From NCBI GenBank assembly GCA_003694825.1, contig RFJS01000285.1, positions 1-13,000 of the forward strand: a DNA stretch of 13,000 nt, written 5' to 3'. The position numbers and the translations under genes are program-made. Source of the DNA: Verrucomicrobiota bacterium. Lineage in GTDB: Bacteria > Verrucomicrobiota > Verrucomicrobiia > Opitutales > Opitutaceae. The notes below the pieces were generated by a model. It made no database searches. It was not told the DNA's origin and saw only the letters and a list, made by a program, of their open reading frames with translations. Positions 1 to 8,341 of this stretch are shown here, piece after piece; positions within the stretch are counted from its first letter, which is position 1; each line of letters opens with the position of its first letter.

Positions 1-101
1 GGGGGCAGGTGTATTTTCTCCGGAAGCAGCGAAAAATCACTTGCCCGGAATCCGCCCAACACTACCGTCCAGCCTTTTTTCCTCCTCTTTCATCATTTCA
101 C
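1..101 (+). promoter_or_regulatory. Leader upstream of rpsL with pyrimidine tract
   Basis: This stretch holds no recognisable gene. The frame of rpsL stays open upstream to a GTG at 9, but nothing there resembles S12. A 19-base run of only C and T lies at 73-91, just before the rpsL start, and includes CCTCCT at 81-86. There is no purine-rich Shine-Dalgarno sequence ahead of the ATG. I could not find a convincing -35/-10 pair; the promoter may lie further left, outside the window. A U/C-rich leader could serve as a binding tract for ribosomal protein S1 during initiation, which is inference. Confidence 0.4.
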
Positions 102-482
<381 letters not shown>

Positions 483-486
483 GATC

Positions 487-960
487 ATGTCACGTCGTCG
501 TAGAGCTACGAAGCGAGTCCGCCAGCCGGACGTCCGTTATTCCAGCCCGCTCGTCGCCCACCTGATCAATCAGGTCATGCAAAAGGGGAAAAAGACGACG
601 GCTCAGCGCATTGTCTATGGTGCGTTTGAGCGCGTTTCCGAGAAGCTCGGGAAGGGTGATCCGATCGACATCCTTCTTGGTGCGCTCGAAAATATTCGTC
701 CGAAGCTCGAGGTGAAGAGCCGCCGTGTCGGTGGCGCCACCTATCAGGTTCCGGTCGAGATTCCCTTCGAGCGCCAGGAGAGCCTCGCCCTGCGCTGGAT
801 GGTCGCCGCTGCCAACTCCCGCAAGGGAGTCCCGATGCGGGAGGCCCTCGCCAACGAGATCATCGACGCATACAATAACACAGGCGTTATCGTTAAGAAG
901 AAGGACGATACCCATAAGATGGCGCAGGCCAACCGCGCCTTCGCTCACCTCCGCTGGTAA
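487..960 (+). CDS. rpsG: 30S ribosomal protein S7
   Basis: S7 nucleates assembly of the 30S head by binding the 3' major domain of 16S rRNA, and it lies near the E-site tRNA. The 157 residues match the usual length (156-179). Visible family signatures are SRRRRATKR at the N-terminus, [13 protein letters not shown] at 80-92, [13 protein letters not shown] at 100-112 and [17 protein letters not shown] ending the protein. A good Shine-Dalgarno sequence (AGGAAAG, 473-479) lies inside the end of rpsL, 7 bases before the ATG. In E. coli S7 represses its own operon through a long rpsL-rpsG spacer; here the spacer is 4 bases, so that site is absent. fusA follows after 5 bases. Confidence 0.98.
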   Translation: MSRRRRATKRVRQPDVRYSSPLVAHLINQVMQKGKKTTAQRIVYGAFERVSEKLGKGDPIDILLGALENIRPKLEVKSRRVGGATYQVPVEIPFERQESLALRWMVAAANSRKGVPMREALANEIIDAYNNTGVIVKKKDDTHKMAQANRAFAHLRW

Positions 961-965
961 TAAAA

Positions 966-3131
966 ATGGCCGTCGTTACGACCAAGGACAAACTGTCTCC
1001 GGCCAATGCGCCGGATCGCCCATTCCCGATGGAATGGACCCGCAATATCGGTATTGCCGCCCACATCGATGCCGGCAAGACCACGACCACCGAGCGCATC
1101 CTCTACTACACCGGAGTCGTCCACAAGATGGGCGAGGTGCACGAGGGAACCGCGGTGACGGACTGGATGGAGCAGGAGCGCGAGCGTGGCATCACCATCA
1201 CCTCTGCCGCCATTTCCTGTAATTGGACGACCGCCTCCGGTCCGTTTGCGGGCATCAAGCACCAGATCAACATTATCGACACCCCAGGCCACGTCGACTT
1301 CACCGCTGAGGTGGAGCGTTCCCTGCGCGTGCTCGATGGCGCTGTTGCCGTGTTCTGTGCCGTGGCCGGTGTTCAGCCACAGTCGGAAACGGTCTGGCGC
1401 CAGGCGACGAAATACAACGTACCGCGCATAGCGTTCGTGAACAAGATGGACCGCACCGGTGCTGACTTCATGGGCGCGGTCAACGACATGCGCGAAAAAC
1501 TCGGCGCCAATGCGCATCCGCTCTTTCTCCCGATCGGTGCCGAAGAAAACTTCAAGGGGCTCATCGACCTCGTCACCATGAAGGCCTACATTTTCGACGA
1601 GTCCGACCCTATGGGGGTGAAGTCGGATGAGGTCGATATCCCCGCCGACATGGTTGACGATGCGGCCAAGTACCGCGAGGCCCTCATCGAAGCGATCAGC
1701 GATTACGATGACGAGATCGCCGAGGCCTATCTGGAGGGCCGGGACATCGACGAGGACGCCCTCAAGCGCGGCATCCGCTCCGCTACGATCGCCCAGGAGT
1801 TTGTCGGGGTGATTCCGGGGTCGGCGTTCAAGAAGAAGGGCGTGCAGCGTCTGCTCGACGCCGTTGTCAATTACCTGCCAAGCCCGCTCGATCTGCCCCC
1901 TGTGAAGGGCGAGAACAGCGAAGGTGAGGTCGTCGAGATCGCTCCCGACGACAAGAACAAGCCCACGGCGCTCGCTTTCAAACTCTGGAGCGATCCCTAC
2001 GTTGGCAAACTCGTCTTTGTTCGCCTCTATTCCGGCAAGCTCGAGAAGGGTGCCTCCCTCTACAATCCGCGCACCGGCCAGACGGAGCGAGTCTCGCGCT
2101 TGATGATCATGAAGGCCAACTCGCGCGAAGATGTCGACGTGGCTTATTCTGGTGACATCTGCGCTGTGATCGGCGTCAAGGGCGTCATTACCGGTGATAC
2201 ACTCACCGACAAGTCGATCGACGTCCGTCTCGAGCCTCCAACTTTCCCCGAGCCTGTCATCTCGATGTCCATCGAGCCCGCTTCCAAGGCCGACCAGGAG
2301 AAGATGAGCATCGGCTTGGGCCGTCTTTCCGAGGAGGATCCCACCTTCCGCGTCACGACCAACCAGGAGACGGGACAGACCATTATCGCCGGGATGGGCG
2401 AGCTGCACCTCGAGATCATTCGCGACCGCCTCTTCCGCGAGTTCAAGGTCGAGGCGGAGGCGGGCCGCCCGCAGATCGCTTATCGCGAGACGATCACGGC
2501 TCCGGCCCAAGGTGAGGGTAAATTCATCCGTCAGTCCGGTGGCCGCGGCCAGTATTGTCACGCCATTATCAAGCTCGAGCCCAACGAAAAAGGTAAGGGT
2601 ATCGAGGTGATCAATGAAATCGTCGGCGGTGTTATTCCGAAGGAATATATCAAACCGACGATCGACGGCATCATGGAAGCGGCCAACAACGGTGTCGTCG
2701 CTGGTTATCCGGTCGTCGACTTCATCGCCCGTATCGTTGATGGTAGTTTCCACGAGGTCGACTCCTCGGAAATGGCGTTTAAGATGGCCGGTATCTTCGC
2801 CTTCAAGGAGGCGATGAAGGCCGCCAAGCCGATTCTCCTCGAGCCGATCATGAAGGTCGAGGTGAGCACGCCCGAAGAATTCCAGGGCGATATCATCGGC
2901 GACCTCAACCGACGCCGCGGCCGTGTGCAGAACATGGAATCGAAGGGTGGTGCCGCCATTGTCACAGCCTTTGTTCCGCTGGAGATGATGTTCGGTTATG
3001 CCACCGACGTGCGTTCGCTCTCCAAGGGGCGCGCCAGTTACTCAATGGAGCCGTCCCACTTCGAGGAAGTGCCCGCTCAGATCCTTTCCAAGATCGTCGA
3101 GTCCTCCACCCGGATTCCGGAGCGGAGCTAA
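966..3131 (+). CDS. fusA: Translation elongation factor G
   Basis: EF-G is the GTPase that moves tRNAs and mRNA through the ribosome after peptide-bond formation and, with ribosome recycling factor, splits post-termination ribosomes. It has 721 residues, slightly longer than E. coli EF-G (704), partly through an N-terminal extension of about 20 residues. GTPase motifs are all visible: AHIDAGKT (32-39), ERGITI in switch I (73-78), DTPGH (105-109), NKMD (159-162) and SAF (286-288). Domain II follows from about 330, domain III around 425-500, domain IV from about 505 (SGGRGQY 524-530), and domain V to the end (GDLNRRRG 645-652). It resembles a canonical EF-G rather than a tetracycline-protection protein. 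One oddity is C531-H532 after GRGQY, where many EF-Gs carry a small residue such as G or A. The ATG follows the rpsG stop by 5 bases and has no Shine-Dalgarno sequence. Confidence 0.98.
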   Translation: MAVVTTKDKLSPANAPDRPFPMEWTRNIGIAAHIDAGKTTTTERILYYTGVVHKMGEVHEGTAVTDWMEQERERGITITSAAISCNWTTASGPFAGIKHQINIIDTPGHVDFTAEVERSLRVLDGAVAVFCAVAGVQPQSETVWRQATKYNVPRIAFVNKMDRTGADFMGAVNDMREKLGANAHPLFLPIGAEENFKGLIDLVTMKAYIFDESDPMGVKSDEVDIPADMVDDAAKYREALIEAISDYDDEIAEAYLEGRDIDEDALKRGIRSATIAQEFVGVIPGSAFKKKGVQRLLDAVVNYLPSPLDLPPVKGENSEGEVVEIAPDDKNKPTALAFKLWSDPYVGKLVFVRLYSGKLEKGASLYNPRTGQTERVSRLMIMKANSREDVDVAYSGDICAVIGVKGVITGDTLTDKSIDVRLEPPTFPEPVISMSIEPASKADQEKMSIGLGRLSEEDPTFRVTTNQETGQTIIAGMGELHLEIIRDRLFREFKVEAEAGRPQIAYRETITAPAQGEGKFIRQSGGRGQYCHAIIKLEPNEKGKGIEVINEIVGGVIPKEYIKPTIDGIMEAANNGVVAGYPVVDFIARIVDGSFHEVDSSEMAFKMAGIFAFKEAMKAAKPILLEPIMKVEVSTPEEFQGDIIGDLNRRRGRVQNMESKGGAAIVTAFVPLEMMFGYATDVRSLSKGRASYSMEPSHFEEVPAQILSKIVESSTRIPERS

Positions 3132-3149
3132 CCAGGGAGATTTAAAGCC

Positions 3150-3458
3150 ATGACCGGCCAGAAAATTCGTATTCGCCTCAAGGGCTTCGACTACCGAGTG
3201 ATCGATCAGTCGGCGTCGGAGATTGTTGACACCGCAAAGCGTTCCGGCGCGCGTGTCGCCGGCCCGGTTCCGCTGCCGACTCGCATCGAGAAAATCTCCG
3301 TGAATCGATCACCGCACGTGGACAAGAAGTCCATGGAGCAGTTCGAAATCCGCACGCACAAGCGCCTTATCGATATTATCGAACCGACGGCGCAGACGGT
3401 TGATGAGCTCAAAAAGCTCAATCTCCCGTCGGGTGTGGATATCACCATCAACGTGTAA
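3150..3458 (+). CDS. rpsJ: 30S ribosomal protein S10 (NusE)
   Basis: S10 is a 30S head protein. As NusE it also pairs with NusB in antitermination and can link NusG, and so RNA polymerase, to the ribosome. The 102 residues match the family length. The N-terminus ([16 protein letters not shown]) and the loop signature [19 protein letters not shown] at 54-72 are typical; M62 stands where arginine is usual (SREQFEIR). The ATG has a Shine-Dalgarno sequence (GGGAGA, 3135-3140), 9 bases upstream. In E. coli rpsJ heads the S10 operon, but here it lies 18 bases after fusA and is separated from rplC by 115 bases, so it probably belongs to the str transcript. No tuf gene lies between fusA and rpsJ. Confidence 0.98.
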   Translation: MTGQKIRIRLKGFDYRVIDQSASEIVDTAKRSGARVAGPVPLPTRIEKISVNRSPHVDKKSMEQFEIRTHKRLIDIIEPTAQTVDELKKLNLPSGVDITINV

Positions 3459-3573
3459 ACATGGTTCAGTAACGACGACCAGGTCTGCATTCAGATAGGG
3501 CGGGGCCCATGTCACCGTCCATCTAAAGTAGGTCTAAGAAAAACGGAGCCAACTCCACCTACCGCTTAGAGAA
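3459..3573 (+). promoter_or_regulatory. rpsJ-rplC intergenic leader with possible RNA structure
   Basis: This is the longest gap inside the cluster and carries no credible ORF. Several structural elements are visible. ACATGG at 3459-3464 can pair with CCATGT at 3507-3512, a perfect 6-bp outer stem. GGGC-GGG-GCCC at 3498-3508 can form a small GC hairpin nested inside it. GGAG-CCAA-CTCC at 3545-3556 forms another small hairpin about 17 bases before the rplC ATG. TCTAAAG at 3522-3528 is partly repeated as TCTAAG at 3533-3538. The position suits a promoter or a feedback-controlled leader for the rplC-onward genes. I found no convincing -35/-10 pair, so the promoter role is inference. Confidence 0.4.
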
Positions 3574-4212
3574 ATGATAAAAACGCTTTTGGGTAAAAAA
3601 CTGGGCATGACCCAGGTATATGACGGCGACAACGTCCTTGTCCCCGTCACTGTCGTCGAGGCAGGCCCCTGCCCGGTTGTACAGGTCAAGACCAACGAGA
3701 AGGACGGTTACGACGCGGTTCAGATCGCCTTTCGCCCGACGAAACCGCAGCGCCTCAACAAGCCCATCCTGGGCCATCTCGCCAAAGCCGGTGTCGAACC
3801 ACACGCCCGTCTGCGCGAGGTTCGCCTGAAGGAACCCGCCGACGTCAAGCCGGGCGATGTGCTCACGGTCGGCGAAGTCTTTGAAGAAGGCCAGGTTGTC
3901 GACGTCATCGGTATCTCCAAGGGCAAGGGCTTTGCCGGCGTCGTGAAGCGTTTCCGTGCTGCGGGTGGCCCTGCCTCCCACGGTTCCATGTTCCATCGCC
4001 GCATCGGTTCCATCGGTATGCGCCAGACTCCCGGTCGCTCCTGGAAAAACCAGTCGATGCCGGGCCACATGGGAGCGAAGCGCCGCACCGTTCAGAATCT
4101 TCGCATCGTCAAAATCATTCCGGAGAAGAACCTGATTCTTATTCGGGGCAGTGTTCCCGGTGCCACCGGCGACGAGGTCGTCGTGCGCGCCGCCATCAAG
4201 GCACGCAAATAA
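3574..4212 (+). CDS. rplC: 50S ribosomal protein L3
   Basis: L3 is an early 50S assembly protein; its long loop reaches toward the peptidyl-transferase centre. The 212 residues match E. coli (209). Signatures seen are the N-terminal LLGKKLGMTQVY (5-16), GISKGKGFAGVVKR (113-126), SHGS (135-138), HRRIGSIGMRQTPGRS (141-156) and MPGHMG (162-167). Q151, just before TPG, aligns with the E. coli glutamine methylated by PrmB. The start matches the family N-terminus. Only a weak AGAG precedes the ATG, and a small GGAG/CTCC hairpin lies upstream. It is the first gene after the 115-base gap and probably heads its own regulatory unit; rplD follows after 18 bases. Confidence 0.98.
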   Translation: MIKTLLGKKLGMTQVYDGDNVLVPVTVVEAGPCPVVQVKTNEKDGYDAVQIAFRPTKPQRLNKPILGHLAKAGVEPHARLREVRLKEPADVKPGDVLTVGEVFEEGQVVDVIGISKGKGFAGVVKRFRAAGGPASHGSMFHRRIGSIGMRQTPGRSWKNQSMPGHMGAKRRTVQNLRIVKIIPEKNLILIRGSVPGATGDEVVVRAAIKARK

Positions 4213-4230
4213 CCTCGGGAGACACGATAA

Positions 4231-4860
4231 ATGAAATTCAAGCTCTACAATCCCGACGGATCCTTCGCCCGAGAAGTTGAATACGAGGGTATTCCGACCT
4301 TCGAAGGCGACAAGGGGCTTCAGGCAGTCAAGGAAGTGGTCGTGGCCCAGGCGGCCAACGCCCGGCAGGGCAACGCTTCGACCAAAACCCGCGGCGAAGT
4401 CAGCGGCGGCGGCAAGAAGCCGTGGCGCCAGAAGGGAACCGGACGCGCCCGCCATGGCTCGACGCGCTCTCCCATCTGGACCGGTGGCGGTGTCGTTTTC
4501 GGCCCGAAGCCGCGTGACTACTCCAAGAAGATTAATGCGAAAGTGAAGGCTCTCGCGTTCCGTCGGGCTTTCTACGATCGCGCGATCGCTGGTGAGATCG
4601 ACATTATCGAAAAGCTCGAAGTCGAGCCAGCGAAGACGAAGGTGCTGAACGGGATCGTCTCGAAGATCGCCAAGTCGGGCAAGGTTCTGCTCGTCGATGA
4701 AAAATTCGCCGAGACTTCGCGGCGTGCGGCACGCAATATCGAACGTATCTCCACGACCGAAGCCGCACTGCTCAATACCACTGAGCTCTGCCGCTACGAT
4801 CGAATCCTGCTCACCAACAGTGCCATGGACACGGTCCTCAACCGCCTGAAAGGAGCCTGA
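4231..4860 (+). CDS. rplD: 50S ribosomal protein L4
   Basis: L4 has a globular domain on the 50S surface and a long loop lining the narrow part of the peptide exit tunnel opposite L22. The 209 residues are normal. The loop is easy to recognise: [20 protein letters not shown] (52-71), then [20 protein letters not shown] (72-91) and [10 protein letters not shown]. In E. coli L4 also represses the S10 operon by attenuation and translational control. Whether that happens here is not shown, but the unusual leader ahead of rplC would be the place to look. The ATG has a Shine-Dalgarno sequence (GGGAG, 4217-4221), 9 bases upstream. rplW begins 2 bases after the stop. Confidence 0.98.
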   Translation: MKFKLYNPDGSFAREVEYEGIPTFEGDKGLQAVKEVVVAQAANARQGNASTKTRGEVSGGGKKPWRQKGTGRARHGSTRSPIWTGGGVVFGPKPRDYSKKINAKVKALAFRRAFYDRAIAGEIDIIEKLEVEPAKTKVLNGIVSKIAKSGKVLLVDEKFAETSRRAARNIERISTTEAALLNTTELCRYDRILLTNSAMDTVLNRLKGA

Positions 4861-4862
4861 AG

Positions 4863-5147
4863 ATGGTCAGCCCGGACAAAATTCTGAAAACACTCCGTCT
4901 CACGGAGAAATCCAACCGCGCCTCGAGCGAACTGAACCAATACACGTTCGAAGTGTTTCCTTCGGCGACGAAGACCACCGTCAAAGAAGCGGTCGAGCAG
5001 ACCTTCAGCGTGACGGTCACTCGAGTGAATATCATCAACGTCAAGGGGAAGCCCACCCGTTCCCGTCGCGGTATCAAGAGTTACAAATCCGACATCAAGA
5101 AGGCCATCGTCACCCTCAAGGAGGGCGACAAGATTGAGTTGGTTTAA
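4863..5147 (+). CDS. rplW: 50S ribosomal protein L23
   Basis: L23 lies at the rim of the exit tunnel with L29, where trigger factor, SRP and the SecYEG channel dock. The 94 residues match the family. Typical pieces are the N-terminal ILKTLRLTEKS, YTFEVFPSATKTTVKEAVE (27-45), V-RVNIINVKGK (52-63) and the basic loop KPTRSRRG (63-70) before the final strand AIVTLKEGDKIELV. A Shine-Dalgarno sequence (AGGAG, 4851-4855) sits inside the last codons of rplD, 7 bases before the ATG, so translation of the two genes is probably coupled. Confidence 0.97.
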   Translation: MVSPDKILKTLRLTEKSNRASSELNQYTFEVFPSATKTTVKEAVEQTFSVTVTRVNIINVKGKPTRSRRGIKSYKSDIKKAIVTLKEGDKIELV

Positions 5148-5166
5148 GACGCCGAGGGACTGAAAC

Positions 5167-6021
5167 ATGCCGATCAAGACTTTTAAACCTATCACGCCCT
5201 CGTTGCGCTTTACCGAGCTGAGCTCCAATCCGGAGCTCGCCAAGAAGCGTCCCGAGAAGGCTCTGACCAAGGCCAAGCCGAAGAGTGGGGGCCGGAATTG
5301 CTACGGACGTCTCACTTCGCGCCGTCGCGGTGGAGGGCACAAGCGGCTCTATCGCGTCATCGATTTTCGCCGCAACAAGCTGGAGATTCCCGCGAAAGTT
5401 CAGGCGATTGAATACGATCCGAACCGCTCCGCCAATATCGCCTTGCTCGCCTACGCCGATGGCGAAAAGCGCTACATCCTCGCTCCGGCGGGCATTTCGG
5501 TCGGCGATACTATCGTCGCGACGAACAAGCCGGAGTTCAAGGTGGGCAACAACCTGCCGCTTTCCCTCATCCCGCCGGCGACGAAGATCCACGCGGTCGA
5601 GCTTTACCCTGGCCGCGGAGCACAGATCGCCCGCTCCGCCGGCAACGCCGCCGAACTGGTCGGTATCGACGGGCGCAACGCCACCATCAAGCTGCCCAGT
5701 GGCGAGATTCGTATCGTCAGTGCGAAGTGCCGCGCCACGATCGGCGAGGTCGGCAATTCCGAGCATATGAATCGTTCGCTCGGCAAGGCCGGCCGCAATC
5801 GCTGGCTTGGCCGGCGCCCCCGCGTCCGCGGTATGGTGATGAACCCTGTCGATCACCCCAACGGTGGTGGTAACGGCAAGAGCAAGGGCGGTGGTGGCCA
5901 TCTCCAGCTCGTCTCTCCGTGGGGCCAGCTGGCGAAGAATTTCCCGACCCGCCGCAAGTCCAAGCAGTCGAACAACCTCATCCTCGTGCGTCGCAACGGC
6001 CGCAAGTTGAAGAAGAACTGA
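5167..6021 (+). CDS. rplB: 50S ribosomal protein L2
   Basis: L2 bridges the subunits and is needed for peptidyl-transferase activity. The 284 residues are slightly more than usual (273-277). Signatures are SGGRN (40-44), [20 protein letters not shown] (52-71), [13 protein letters not shown] (82-94), RYILAP (102-107), ARSAGN (155-160), [11 protein letters not shown] (193-203) and MNPVDHP (225-231). H230 corresponds to the conserved E. coli His229. The following segment is unusual: [15 protein letters not shown] (230-244) replaces the common HPHGGGEGR, and [20 protein letters not shown] (250-269) closes it. The ATG has GAGGG at 5154-5158, 8 bases upstream. rpsS follows after 8 bases, in the normal S10-operon order. 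Confidence 0.98.
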   Translation: MPIKTFKPITPSLRFTELSSNPELAKKRPEKALTKAKPKSGGRNCYGRLTSRRRGGGHKRLYRVIDFRRNKLEIPAKVQAIEYDPNRSANIALLAYADGEKRYILAPAGISVGDTIVATNKPEFKVGNNLPLSLIPPATKIHAVELYPGRGAQIARSAGNAAELVGIDGRNATIKLPSGEIRIVSAKCRATIGEVGNSEHMNRSLGKAGRNRWLGRRPRVRGMVMNPVDHPNGGGNGKSKGGGGHLQLVSPWGQLAKNFPTRRKSKQSNNLILVRRNGRKLKKN

Positions 6022-6029
6022 TAATCGCC

Positions 6030-6299
6030 ATGGCCCGTTCCATCAAAAAAGGTTTCTTCGTCGACCCCCACCTCATGGACAAGGTCGAGCAAGCCGTGCA
6101 GACCGGTAGTCGCAAACCCATTACGACCTGGTCGCGGCGCTCGACGATCACTCCGGAGTTCGTGGGCCTGACGATCAACGTCCACAACGGCAAAAACTTT
6201 GTCTCGGTGTTCATCACCGAGAACATGGTTGGCCACAAACTCGGCGAATTCGCCCCGACGCGCAGCTTCCGCTCGCACGGTGCGCATACGACGAAATAA
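6030..6299 (+). CDS. rpsS: 30S ribosomal protein S19
   Basis: S19 binds S13 at the top of the 30S head and contacts A-site tRNA and the 50S bridges. With the ATG at 6030 the product is 89 residues, close to the family length (about 92). [15 protein letters not shown] opens the protein. [20 protein letters not shown] (35-54), then [20 protein letters not shown] (55-74) and APTRSFRSH (75-83) match the family closely. The frame is open for 37 codons further upstream inside rplB, but that part is only an out-of-frame reading of L2. There is no clear Shine-Dalgarno sequence, only purine-rich AAGAAGAA at the end of rplB. Confidence 0.97.
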   Translation: MARSIKKGFFVDPHLMDKVEQAVQTGSRKPITTWSRRSTITPEFVGLTINVHNGKNFVSVFITENMVGHKLGEFAPTRSFRSHGAHTTK

Positions 6300-6326
6300 C
6301 CGCGCAGCACGCAGCAACGACACATC

Positions 6327-6671
6327 ATGGAAGTTCAAGCAATCACCCGTTATGCGCGCATGTCCCCGAAGAAGGTTCGGGAAGTGGCGCGGGTCATTCA
6401 GGGGCGTCGGGCTTCGGACGCGCTCGAACTGATTCGTTTCATCCCGCGCAAGTCGGCGCGCCTCATCGCCAAGACGCTCAAGTCCGCCGTGGCCAATGCG
6501 GAGAACAACAATGACCTGTCGGTCGAGAACCTCGTTGTGAAACGCGCGCTCATCGAGGAAGGGCCGGCCCTTCGCCGCTACAAGGCCTCCGCTCGCGGAT
6601 CCGCACTCCCGCGGCGCAAGCGCATGTCCCACATCCGTATCGTCCTCTCCGACGATCCCAAAGCCTCCTGA
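6327..6671 (+). CDS. rplV: 50S ribosomal protein L22
   Basis: L22 spans the 50S subunit; its beta-hairpin lines the exit tunnel near L4 and the macrolide site. The 114 residues match E. coli (110). Family features are the N-terminal RYARMSPKKVREVAR (8-22), ANAENNNDL (56-64) and the final RMSHIRIVLSD (99-109). The hairpin tip at 86-96 reads KASARGSALPR, where E. coli has a PRAKGRA-type tip, so several usually conserved proline and arginine positions are changed. The start matches the family. No Shine-Dalgarno sequence is visible in the 27-base gap after rpsS. rpsC follows after 8 bases. Confidence 0.97.
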   Translation: MEVQAITRYARMSPKKVREVARVIQGRRASDALELIRFIPRKSARLIAKTLKSAVANAENNNDLSVENLVVKRALIEEGPALRRYKASARGSALPRRKRMSHIRIVLSDDPKAS

Positions 6672-6679
6672 ACTGATCC

Positions 6680-7312
6680 ATGGGCCAGAAAACCAATCCT
6701 ATCGGCTTCCGTCTCGCCGTCCGGCGCAACTGGCAGTCCCGCTGGTATGCGAACCGCCAGAACTTTCCCCAGGTCCTCCACGAGGATCAGAAGATTCGCG
6801 GCATTCTTTTCGAGAAGCTGAAGTTCGCCTCGGTGCCGCGCATCTTTATTGAGCGGGCTTCCAACCGTATTCGCGTGAAAATCTACACTGCCCGTCCGGG
6901 CGTCGTCATCGGCAAAAAGGGAGCCGAGATCGAGAAGATCAAGGAAGACCTCGCGAAGATGACGGGCAAAGAGGTGCTTCTCGACATCCAGGAGGTGCGC
7001 AAGCCCGAGATCGAGGCGCAGCTCGTCGCCGAGAATATCGCCCTTCAGCTCGAACGGCGCATTTCGTTCCGCCGAGCCATGAAGAAGGCGGTGCAGATGG
7101 CCATGAGCCTCGGCGCCGAGGGCATCAAGGTGCAGGTCGCCGGCCGCCTCGGCGGAGCCGACATCGCCCGCACGGAAGTTCAGCGCCAGGGGCGCGTGCC
7201 GCTGCACACGCTCCGCGAAAACATCGACTATGGTTTTGCAGAAGCCAGCACTGTCTATGGCCGCATCGGCGTGAAGTGCTGGATCTGCAAGAGTGATTCC
7301 GACGCCAACTAA
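6680..7312 (+). CDS. rpsC: 30S ribosomal protein S3
   Basis: S3 lies at the mRNA entry tunnel in the 30S head and takes part in the ribosome's mRNA helicase activity. The 210 residues are shorter than E. coli (233) but within the bacterial range. [14 protein letters not shown] opens the protein. A type II KH domain covers about 39-107, with the GKKG loop at 78-81 ([15 protein letters not shown]). R131, R132 and K135, the positions linked to helicase function in E. coli, are all present in [20 protein letters not shown] (155-166) and [15 protein letters not shown] (171-185) are typical. The end, [10 protein letters not shown] (197-206), carries two cysteines where GVKVWI(F/Y)KG is common. No Shine-Dalgarno sequence precedes the ATG. 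Confidence 0.98.
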   Translation: MGQKTNPIGFRLAVRRNWQSRWYANRQNFPQVLHEDQKIRGILFEKLKFASVPRIFIERASNRIRVKIYTARPGVVIGKKGAEIEKIKEDLAKMTGKEVLLDIQEVRKPEIEAQLVAENIALQLERRISFRRAMKKAVQMAMSLGAEGIKVQVAGRLGGADIARTEVQRQGRVPLHTLRENIDYGFAEASTVYGRIGVKCWICKSDSDAN

Positions 7313-7323
7313 GCCACACAGCC

Positions 7324-7743
7324 ATGCCACGCCAACCCGCACGCACCAAATACCGGAAAGTCCAGAAGGGCAGCCTCGCCGGAAATGCCAAAGGCGGCAA
7401 TACGATCGCCTTCGGTGATTATGCCATTCAGTGCATCGGCCGTGGGCGCCTCACGGCGTCACAGATCGAGGCGGCTCGTGTCGCCATCACCCGTCACCTC
7501 AAGCGTAAAGGCAAGGTCTGGATTCGCGTCTTTCCGCACAAGCCGATTACCAAAAAGCCGCTCGAAACCCGCATGGGTAAGGGCAAGGGTCCGGTCGAAT
7601 ACTACGTCGCCCAGTGCAAGCCCGGGGTCATCCTCTTCGAGCTCGCCGGCGTGCCGCTTTCGGTTGCCCGCGAAGCCATGCGCCTCGCCGACGCCAAGAT
7701 CCCGTTCCGTTGCCGCTTCATCACCCGCGACCAGGCGGCCTGA
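7324..7743 (+). CDS. rplP: 50S ribosomal protein L16
   Basis: L16 is a late 50S assembly protein that orders the A-site tRNA elbow region near the peptidyl-transferase centre. The 139 residues fit the family (136-144). Signatures are the N-terminal [12 protein letters not shown] (5-16), FGDYAIQ (30-36), [20 protein letters not shown] (66-85) and [11 protein letters not shown] (86-96), and [20 protein letters not shown] (106-125). R83 in TRMGKGKG matches E. coli Arg81, which is hydroxylated there. The ATG lies 11 bases after rpsC, with no Shine-Dalgarno sequence. rpmC follows after 17 bases, the normal order. Confidence 0.98.
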   Translation: MPRQPARTKYRKVQKGSLAGNAKGGNTIAFGDYAIQCIGRGRLTASQIEAARVAITRHLKRKGKVWIRVFPHKPITKKPLETRMGKGKGPVEYYVAQCKPGVILFELAGVPLSVAREAMRLADAKIPFRCRFITRDQAA

Positions 7744-7760
7744 ACCCCTCCTGAACATTC

Positions 7761-7970
7761 ATGAAAGCCAGCGAGATCAGGGAACTTTCCATCGCCGAAA
7801 TCGAAAAGCGCATCCGCGACACCCGGCAGGAGCTGCTCATGCTCCGGCTGCGCAAGCAAACCGGTCAGGTCGAGAAGACGCATGAACTGCGTCAGCTTCG
7901 CCGGGACATCGCCCGGTTGGAAACCATTTTAACAGAAAAAAAGAAATCCGCGGCTACCGCCGCCAGCTAA
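7761..7970 (+). CDS. rpmC: 50S ribosomal protein L29
   Basis: L29 is a small protein of two long helices that lies beside L23 at the tunnel exit. The 69 residues match the usual 60-70. The signature runs from [20 protein letters not shown] (26-45) into [12 protein letters not shown] (46-57). The N-terminus [10 protein letters not shown] is typical. The tail [10 protein letters not shown] is low in complexity. No Shine-Dalgarno sequence precedes the ATG. Its place between rplP and rpsQ supports the call. Confidence 0.96.
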   Translation: MKASEIRELSIAEIEKRIRDTRQELLMLRLRKQTGQVEKTHELRQLRRDIARLETILTEKKKSAATAAS

Positions 7971-7985
7971 CCCTCGCACCGCTCG

Positions 7986-8321
7986 ATGGAATCTTCCAAA
8001 CGCAATCAACGCAAGGTGCTCCAGGGCACTGTGACCAGCCGCATGGGCAACAAGTCCGTGAAGGTCACCGTTCCCTACAAGGCCCGCCATCCGCGCTACC
8101 TGAAAGTCATCAACCGCAAGACCGTTCTCCATGTCCACGACGAGGCCAACGAAGCCAACGTTGGCGATCGTGTGGAGATCATGGAGACGCGTCCGTTGAG
8201 CCGGCTGAAGCGTTGGCGTATCACCCGCATCATCGAGCGTGCTCCCGAGCCCGCCGGATCGGTCACCCCGGTCGAGGTGGAAGAGCAGGGCGAGGTCGAA
8301 GCCGGCGCGGAGAACGCCTGA
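7986..8321 (+). CDS. rpsQ: 30S ribosomal protein S17 with acidic C-terminal tail
   Basis: S17 is a primary 16S rRNA binding protein in the 30S body, with an OB fold. The core (about 1-85) is typical: [20 protein letters not shown] (7-26), [20 protein letters not shown] (35-54), [20 protein letters not shown] (59-78). The protein is 111 residues, while most S17 are 80-90. The extra stretch from about 86 to 111 is rich in E, A, P, V and G, with acidic clusters such as [11 protein letters not shown] (97-107). It probably forms a flexible tail; its role is unknown. The ATG has no Shine-Dalgarno sequence. S17 ends the S10-type gene group; rplN follows after 20 bases with no terminator. Confidence 0.96.
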   Translation: MESSKRNQRKVLQGTVTSRMGNKSVKVTVPYKARHPRYLKVINRKTVLHVHDEANEANVGDRVEIMETRPLSRLKRWRITRIIERAPEPAGSVTPVEVEEQGEVEAGAENA

Positions 8322-8341
8322 ACCCGGGAGATCATCCTGCC

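Noticed and set aside
9..101. N-terminal extension of rpsL from a GTG at 9
   Set aside because: The 31 extra residues have no similarity to S12, whose conserved N-terminus begins exactly at the ATG at 102.
945..2753. Long minus-strand open frame (602 codons) antisense to fusA
   Set aside because: It lies wholly opposite the end of rpsG and fusA, is rich in D, H, L, R and G as expected from reading GC-rich codons backwards, and shows no recognisable domain. The sense strand is unambiguously EF-G.
3461..3526. Two micro-ORFs (ATG at 3461, 3 codons; ATG at 3509, 5 codons) in the rpsJ-rplC gap
   Set aside because: Too short to distinguish from chance, without ribosome binding sites; no sign of an attenuator peptide.
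3511..3538. GTCACC...TCTAAG as a -35/-10 promoter pair before rplC
   Set aside because: Both boxes match the sigma-70 consensus poorly, with a 16-base spacer; not enough for a promoter call.
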